In this document: in pieces, positions 6,398 through 10,551 of the stretch
Layout: every line of letters begins with the position of its first letter
How positions within the stretch are numbered: position 1 is the stretch's first letter
Assembly (NCBI GenBank): GCA_018713805.1
Contig: DVOF01000237.1
Coordinates: forward strand, 1-10,551
Source of the DNA: Candidatus Aphodoplasma excrementigallinarum
GTDB taxonomy: Bacteria > Bacillota > Clostridia > UBA1381 > UMGS1253
Length of the DNA: 10,551 nucleotides
Direction: 5' to 3'
Translations under genes and position numbers: made by a program
Notes under the pieces: model-generated
Told to the model about the DNA's origin: nothing
The model's database searches: none
Seen by the model: only the letters and a program-made list of their open reading frames with translations

Positions 6398-9076
6398 TCA
6401 AAGTCCCGCGGCTTCCTGTTCCTGCTGCGCAGGCACAGTGTCCGGGACAGAGGGAGGCGTTTGTGTCGGTGTTGGCGCCTGTGCCGGCATTTCCGAAATA
6501 GAGGCAGTCCGGCTTTCCTCGTCCCACTCTACGCGGTAGCCGAGGCTCTCCGCCAAAAACCGGGTCGGGATCATGGTCCGGTCGTTTTCCGTATAAGCGG
6601 GCACGTCCAGTATAGTCTCCACACCGTTTACATAGGCCAGGTCGCTCCCGATCTGCAGTGTGACCGTATTGCCGCCCTGCGTGACTGTGACGGTCTGCGT
6701 CGCTTCGTCCCAGGCGACCTGCGCCTGCAAGCTCTCAAAGAAGAAACGCAGCGGAACCATCGTCCGGTCGTTTACGGTCTTTGCCGGCGTGTCAAACCCG
6801 AGCAGCCGGTCGCCCACCTGTACTTTTACATAGGTTTCGTCCGGTGCGTAGTCGAAGGTAAAGGTCTGGTAGCGGCAGTCGATGTAGATTTTCCCGTCCA
6901 GATACGTCACGTCTTGCAGCTCATAGAAGCTGTTCGGGAAGGCCAAGTCCGTCCAGTACACGCCGTCGCTCGACACGGACAGGATATTGGGCGTATCGGC
7001 GTCCGTGTAATACGACTTCCACGACTTGCGGTAATACAAAAGCCCACCCGCGGAGAACAGCTCCTGCGGTGCGCGGCTCTCATACTGGAGCTGGACGTCG
7101 CCGCCGCTGCCGCGCTGATAGAGCCGCCCATCCTTCCAGATAAACATCCCCGTATCATTCGGCGCGGCGAAGGTAACGCCGCTCTCCATCGGCGCAAAGC
7201 CGACCCCGTCTTCCGACTGGAACTGCTGCCCGTCAGCCTGGACATAGAGCACGCCGCCGCTATAGGAAAAGTCATCGATATAGGCCGGGAATTCCTGCTC
7301 CCGTATTAGATTCATGCTTTCGTCAAAGAAATAGACCTTGTTCTGCTCGTTGCGCGCCGCTACGTTCCACCCCAGCCCGTCCCAGCCGCAGAAGCGTCCG
7401 GCATAGCCGTCTTTTGTCTTAATGAGCGTGAAGTCGGCGCTGCGGTTGGCCAGCAGCATGGCCGCGCTGCCCGGCAGGGGCACATGCTGCCAGCATAGCG
7501 AGCCGGCATACCGGTAGAGCGAGCCGTTTTCCCATTTCATGTATGTATCGCCAGTATAGAAATAGTCCTTGTATTCATAAAACTCCGTATATGACGGAAG
7601 CGGTGTGGAGCCGGGGTCCTGCAAATATTTATACTCGTCGGCGCGCAGAATATTGACGATACCGCCGTAGCAGTTGGTCGGCAATATCACGTCAAGGATA
7701 AAGCTCTTCGTCTGCCCAGGAAGCACCTCCGTGCTGAACATGCAGTCTTCCTTTTTGTCCGGGTTGGTCCCCTTACAAAGTGCAAACGCGTCCGCCGTCG
7801 AGTGCGTATATGGATTTAAGATGTTGCCGTATTGGTCGCGCACAATAACGATGTTGCTCGACAGCGACGTCTCCAGTATGTAGTTGAGCGTCCGCGTCTT
7901 CGTGTCCAAATTAGTCACCGTCAAATTGTAGCGGTTTGTAACGCCGAAATTGCCGAGATTGAACTCATAGTCCACGTTCGGCGGGTTGTCCGGGTCAAGC
8001 GTATTCCCGTTGGGCGCGTTGGGCACATGCGTCGCCGCGTCCCACGGCATCCCGGGCTCGTAGCCGAGCGTATTGTGGTGGTAGATGTCGAACAGCCATA
8101 TGTTGTTGCGCCCGCTCTGCGGGACGTCCGGCCCATAGTAGCCCAGCTTGGAATCGTCGCGGTACTCGAGCGTCAGCATATCAGAGCCTGCCGCGGCGTC
8201 CTTGCTGATACGGTACGCGTCGCGCGAGGGGTTGATATTCGTCATCCAGTAGGGCACGACGTTGCCGTCGTTATAGAACTGGTTGTACACCTTGACCGGA
8301 AGGTTTTCCCCGTTCGGCGTGTCCGCGTCAATCACGACCTCCAAACCGGCCTCCACCATCGGGAGAGACTGCGTCTCAATCCCTTTCACGGACGTATCGT
8401 TATAGTATTTGCCCGGCGCAGCGTCCGGGTCATGATAGCTCCGGTCGTTTAATATGCCGTAGTGTTTCAGCCCCGCAAAGTTAACGTCCACGCTGCCCGA
8501 CTCGATCGTAAAGTCGACCAGCATGTTAAAGGTCATGTGCGGCCGCACCACGGAATAGTTGTAGATGTATTTCCCGACCCAGTCGCGCTCGCCCTTTTTG
8601 AGCGCGATGGTCTTTGGCAGGCCGGTTTCCCCGGCAAACGGCACGCTCTGGGCGTATTGGTTGAGCGTTTTGATGTTCACGCCCAGATAGTCCGACCATA
8701 CCGGGATACAGTCCCACGCTTCCTCCCCGCGCGGCAGGTAAAACCCGGCCGAACAGATGGTAATCACGCTGTCCTCCTGCGCCACAAATTCGATATCCGC
8801 CTCAATATCGAACATGTTCCAGTTGTAGAAGCAGTAAAACACCGAGTAGTTGTCCGGCGCGAGCGCTTCGTTCTTCAGCAGATAGGTCGCATTGGGGTTT
8901 TCAATGGTAGAGAGGTCCGACTCGCGTACAAATTCAGGGTTGTTACAGTATATCCACTGCCCGCCGCCCGTTTTTTCAAACTCGACCTCGATCGGCGGCT
9001 GCTGGGCCGAAGCCGCAGTCCCGAAACAAAACACAAGGGACAAAAACAAAACCACGATGCTGAGTTGTTTACACAC
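6398..9076 (-). CDS. Exported protein of unknown function with beta-propeller-like region and C-terminal stalk domain
   Basis: I do not recognise the main part of this 892-residue protein. A signal peptide covers residues 1-24 (hydrophobic LSIVVLFLSLVFCFGTA, cleavage after ASA). Residues about 25-240 are rich in aromatic residues and beta strands. Residues about 365-470 look like an Ig-like or NEW3-type beta-sandwich (NLTVTNLDTKTRTLNY, then VLPGQTKSFILDV). Residues about 505-745 carry recurring G-x-(L/I)-Y strands (518-521, 608-611, 650-653, 678-681, 728-731) and Asp-box-like SEDGVGF and SSDGVYW, suggesting a beta-propeller. Residues 746-861 form the paired stalk repeat (NDRTMVPLRF, NDRTMIPTRF). 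The end is a Pro/Thr/Gln-rich tail with no sortase motif. No catalytic motif is visible. The start is GTG at 9076, supported by AAGGGGG 7 bases upstream and by the signal peptide starting directly after it. It may bind or sense surface glycan. It appears monocistronic, with its own promoter and terminator. Confidence 0.85.
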   Translation of the reverse strand: MCKQLSIVVLFLSLVFCFGTAASAQQPPIEVEFEKTGGGQWIYCNNPEFVRESDLSTIENPNATYLLKNEALAPDNYSVFYCFYNWNMFDIEADIEFVAQEDSVITICSAGFYLPRGEEAWDCIPVWSDYLGVNIKTLNQYAQSVPFAGETGLPKTIALKKGERDWVGKYIYNYSVVRPHMTFNMLVDFTIESGSVDVNFAGLKHYGILNDRSYHDPDAAPGKYYNDTSVKGIETQSLPMVEAGLEVVIDADTPNGENLPVKVYNQFYNDGNVVPYWMTNINPSRDAYRISKDAAAGSDMLTLEYRDDSKLGYYGPDVPQSGRNNIWLFDIYHHNTLGYEPGMPWDAATHVPNAPNGNTLDPDNPPNVDYEFNLGNFGVTNRYNLTVTNLDTKTRTLNYILETSLSSNIVIVRDQYGNILNPYTHSTADAFALCKGTNPDKKEDCMFSTEVLPGQTKSFILDVILPTNCYGGIVNILRADEYKYLQDPGSTPLPSYTEFYEYKDYFYTGDTYMKWENGSLYRYAGSLCWQHVPLPGSAAMLLANRSADFTLIKTKDGYAGRFCGWDGLGWNVAARNEQNKVYFFDESMNLIREQEFPAYIDDFSYSGGVLYVQADGQQFQSEDGVGFAPMESGVTFAAPNDTGMFIWKDGRLYQRGSGGDVQLQYESRAPQELFSAGGLLYYRKSWKSYYTDADTPNILSVSSDGVYWTDLAFPNSFYELQDVTYLDGKIYIDCRYQTFTFDYAPDETYVKVQVGDRLLGFDTPAKTVNDRTMVPLRFFFESLQAQVAWDEATQTVTVTQGGNTVTLQIGSDLAYVNGVETILDVPAYTENDRTMIPTRFLAESLGYRVEWDEESRTASISEMPAQAPTPTQTPPSVPDTVPAQQEQEAAGL

Positions 9077-9083
9077 GAGCAGT

Positions 9084-9090
9084 CCCCCTT
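9084..9090 (-). promoter_or_regulatory. Ribosome binding site deciding the GTG start
   Basis: AAGGGGG on the minus strand, 7 bases before the GTG at 9076. It supports a non-ATG start for the exported protein; no in-frame ATG lies near enough to keep the signal peptide intact. Confidence 0.8.
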
Positions 9091-9118
9091 ATCAAATTGC
9101 TATCCGTTTCCTGTATAC

Positions 9119-9147
9119 AGTTTACCACGGCTGAAAGGGGGGTACAA
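9119..9147 (-). promoter_or_regulatory. Promoter candidate for the 892-residue exported protein, with an overlapping palindrome
   Basis: On the minus strand TTGTAC (9142-9147) and TAAACT (9119-9124) are spaced by exactly 17 bases, a sigma-A-like arrangement with moderate box quality. The perfect 10-bp palindrome CTGTATACAG (9111-9120) overlaps the end of the -10 box and the expected start point, where a repressor would act. The unit would give a leader of roughly 35 bases before the GTG start. Confidence 0.45.
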
Positions 9148-9219
9148 TCCATTTACAGAAATGTTAGGAAAGTGTCGGAAATGCGTTACCATATTTTAAT
9201 CAGAATTTCATAAACGCGC

Positions 9220-9249
9220 AAAAAAAGCGCCCGCATTACCTGCGGGCGC
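9220..9249 (-). terminator. Intrinsic terminator of the aldolase operon
   Basis: On the minus strand a perfect 9-bp GC stem (GCGCCCGCA / TGCGGGCGC, 5-base loop) is followed directly by seven T residues. It begins about 48 bases after the stop of the aldolase gene. This is a textbook rho-independent terminator and separates the aldolases from the exported protein gene downstream. Confidence 0.93.
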
Positions 9250-9296
9250 CCGTATCGCTACAGCCTGCCGTGAGGGGGGAGGCTGGGTAGCGCGCT

Positions 9297-10163
9297 TTAT
9301 TTGTAAAGCTCTGCCTTGCCGATGTCGTTGAACAGGTTCATCTTGAATTCGATGACCTTCTTCATTTCCTCGATGCACGGCGGGTCGATCGTGTTCGGCT
9401 CGCGCCAGTCGGGGTTCTCCGCCAGTACTTCGCGGTACTTCTGGTAGAACGCCTCCTTGATATCGCTGGAAATGTTGATTTTTGAAATACCAATCTTAAC
9501 CGACTCTGCAATCTCCTTGTCCGGGTTGCTGGAGCCGCCGTGCAGCACGAGCGGGATGTTGACCGTATCGCGGATGGTCTTGAGCAAATCGAGCTTGAGC
9601 TCCGGCTTTTTATCCTTCGGATAAATGCCGTGCGCCGTACCGATTGCGACCGCAAGCGTGTCGATACCTGTCTTTTCTACAAAGTCCTTTGCCTGCGCCG
9701 GGTCGGTGTAGATGATTTCGTCTGCGCCGCCCTCATAGGAGTTGCCCACGTTGCCAATCGTACCGAGCTCCGCCTCAACGGAAACATTCAGCGGGTGCGC
9801 CACTTCAACGACCTTCTTCGTGATCGCCACATTGTCCTCGTACGCCATATGCGACGCGTCGATCATAACCGAGGTAAAGCCGCAGCGGATTGCACGCAGC
9901 ACTTCTTCAAACTTGCCGCCGTGGTCGAGATGGATAACCATCGGCACGCGCGACTTGTGCGCCTCGTCGATACACGTCTTGATAAAGCTGTCGCCCAAAA
10001 ACTCCAGCTCCGTCGGGTGGATGGCGAGAATCACCGGCGCATTCTTTTCGTTTGCGCTCTCGATCACGCCGCGCAGGATCGACCCGCTGCCGATATTAAA
10101 GGCCGGCACTGCAAATTCGTTCTTGTCTGCTACTGCGAGCAGCTCTTTCATATTCATCAGCAT
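9297..10163 (-). CDS. Class II ketose-bisphosphate aldolase, GatY/KbaY-like
   Basis: This 288-residue cytoplasmic TIM-barrel enzyme is a zinc-dependent aldolase. It should split a ketose 1,6-bisphosphate (tagatose or fructose) into dihydroxyacetone phosphate and glyceraldehyde 3-phosphate. Visible motifs are HLDHG (78-82, with catalytic Asp80 and Zn ligand His81), MIDASHMAYEDN (100-111), VEAELG (129-134), AIGTAHG (173-179, Zn ligand His179), LHGGS (207-211, Zn ligand His208) and GISKINISSD (225-234, phosphate binding). Length and the MIDASH/VSVEAELG/DPAQA-DF phrases resemble E. coli GatY and KbaY more than FbaA, so tagatose-bisphosphate is a reasonable guess, but fructose-bisphosphate cannot be excluded. 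The first ATG is preferred: GGAAGG is 8 bases upstream, against 14 bases for the second ATG. It lies 27 bp after a second aldolase gene on the same strand, with no terminator between, so the two are probably co-transcribed. Confidence 0.92.
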   Translation of the reverse strand: MLMNMKELLAVADKNEFAVPAFNIGSGSILRGVIESANEKNAPVILAIHPTELEFLGDSFIKTCIDEAHKSRVPMVIHLDHGGKFEEVLRAIRCGFTSVMIDASHMAYEDNVAITKKVVEVAHPLNVSVEAELGTIGNVGNSYEGGADEIIYTDPAQAKDFVEKTGIDTLAVAIGTAHGIYPKDKKPELKLDLLKTIRDTVNIPLVLHGGSSNPDKEIAESVKIGISKINISSDIKEAFYQKYREVLAENPDWREPNTIDPPCIEEMKKVIEFKMNLFNDIGKAELYK

Positions 10164-10190
10164 AATAAATTCCTTCCTTTCACACGCTTT

Positions 10191-10551
10191 TTATTCTTTG
10201 CGGGCCTTGCCGTTTGAGCCCGCAAGCCTTATATAGTACCGCACCAACTCAGAGCTGTCCTGTTCCACCTGATGGATCAGGTCGAAATAGTTGATCTGCG
10301 GATTGTCTTTGAGAATCTTCGCCGTCGCGTCGCGGTTGGCGTTCATAAAGTCGCAGCCGACGTTGATCTTATTGATACCGTTTGCAACCGAAGCGCGGAT
10401 GTTCTCCTCGCCGGAGCCGGAGCCGCCGTGCAGCACGAGCGGCGCGCCCGTCAGCTCTTTGATTTTTTTGAGCCGCTCAATGTCGAACTTCGGCACCATG
10501 CCGTCCGGGTAGTTGCCGTGCGACGTACCAATCGAGACCGCCAGCGCGTCG
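10191..10551 (-). CDS. Class II ketose-bisphosphate aldolase, partial (C-terminal part; start lies beyond the window)
   Basis: Only the last 120 codons are inside the window; the frame is open to position 10551 and the N-terminus is missing. The visible part begins DALAVSIGTSHGNYPDG and contains the Zn ligand His of GTSHG, the second Zn ligand in VLHGGSGSG and the phosphate-binding GINKINVGCDF, so it is a class II aldolase of the same family as the downstream gene. It is not a recent copy: the core from IGT.HG to KIN is clearly similar to the neighbour, but the last 50 or so residues differ. The internal ATG at 10499 is not the start, because the family sequence continues upstream of it without a break. 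Substrate is unknown. It is the upstream member of a two-aldolase unit whose promoter is outside the window. Confidence 0.9.
   Translation of the reverse strand, partial: DALAVSIGTSHGNYPDGMVPKFDIERLKKIKELTGAPLVLHGGSGSGEENIRASVANGINKINVGCDFMNANRDATAKILKDNPQINYFDLIHQVEQDSSELVRYYIRLAGSNGKARKE

Noticed and set aside
6494..6841. Reading the stalk domain as a copper amine oxidase enzyme
   Set aside because: The name comes from a structural N-terminal domain only; the catalytic oxidase domain with its topaquinone Tyr and copper His residues is absent from both proteins carrying it.
6842..7549. Calling the propeller-like region a sialidase
   Set aside because: Asp-box-like turns alone are not specific, and the Arg triad, Tyr/Glu pair and Asp of sialidases are not visible.
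6383..9199. Several plus-strand open frames (6383-7309, 7832-8452, 8462-9199) opposite the unknown exported protein
   Set aside because: They lack family motifs and ribosome binding sites, and the minus strand carries a continuous exported protein with a recognisable stalk domain.
2125..10551. One operon containing aldolases, unknown protein and lyase
   Set aside because: A strong intrinsic terminator (9220-9249), a long-stem hairpin (6365-6397) and gaps of 220 and 166 bases separate the units; co-regulation remains possible but not a single transcript by default.

Overview
The window looks like chromosome of a moderately GC-rich Bacillota, probably a gut-type member of Clostridia. This is inferred from the strong AGGAGG-type ribosome binding sites, AT-rich intergenic gaps between GC-rich genes, Gram-positive secretion signals, and the paired 'copper amine oxidase N-terminal-like' stalk domains that are common on exported clostridial proteins. 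All five recognisable genes are on the minus strand, so transcription runs from high to low coordinates. No tRNA, rRNA, CRISPR array, transposase or phage gene is visible.

Layout in transcription order: (1) the 3' part of a class II ketose-bisphosphate aldolase, cut by the window edge (10551-10191); (2) 27 bp later, a complete second aldolase of the GatY/KbaY type (10163-9297), closed by a strong intrinsic terminator (9220-9249); (3) a 220-bp gap with a promoter, then a GTG-started 892-residue exported protein of unknown function, with a predicted beta-propeller and a C-terminal stalk domain (9076-6398), closed by a 14-bp-stem hairpin; (4) an AT-rich gap, then a 1368-residue exported polysaccharide lyase-like protein (two carbohydrate-binding-like modules, heparinase II/III fold, stalk, discoidin domain; 6231-2125), closed by a 12-bp-stem hairpin; (5) a promoter with a cre/LacI-type operator candidate, then a cytoplasmic CocE/NonD-type serine hydrolase (1948-281). 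An AT-rich gap at 1-280 carries a leftward promoter candidate for a gene beyond the window.

Together the genes suggest a glycan-foraging neighbourhood: exported proteins bind and cleave an acidic or sulphated polysaccharide, while cytoplasmic aldolases cleave phosphorylated ketoses. Each exported gene and the hydrolase appears to be its own transcription unit, so only the two aldolases are firmly an operon; the functional link between the others is inference. The least explained item is the 892-residue protein. Its N-terminal two thirds match no family I can name, and it shares a stalk module with the neighbouring lyase. I see no strong evidence for a wholly new multi-gene system.
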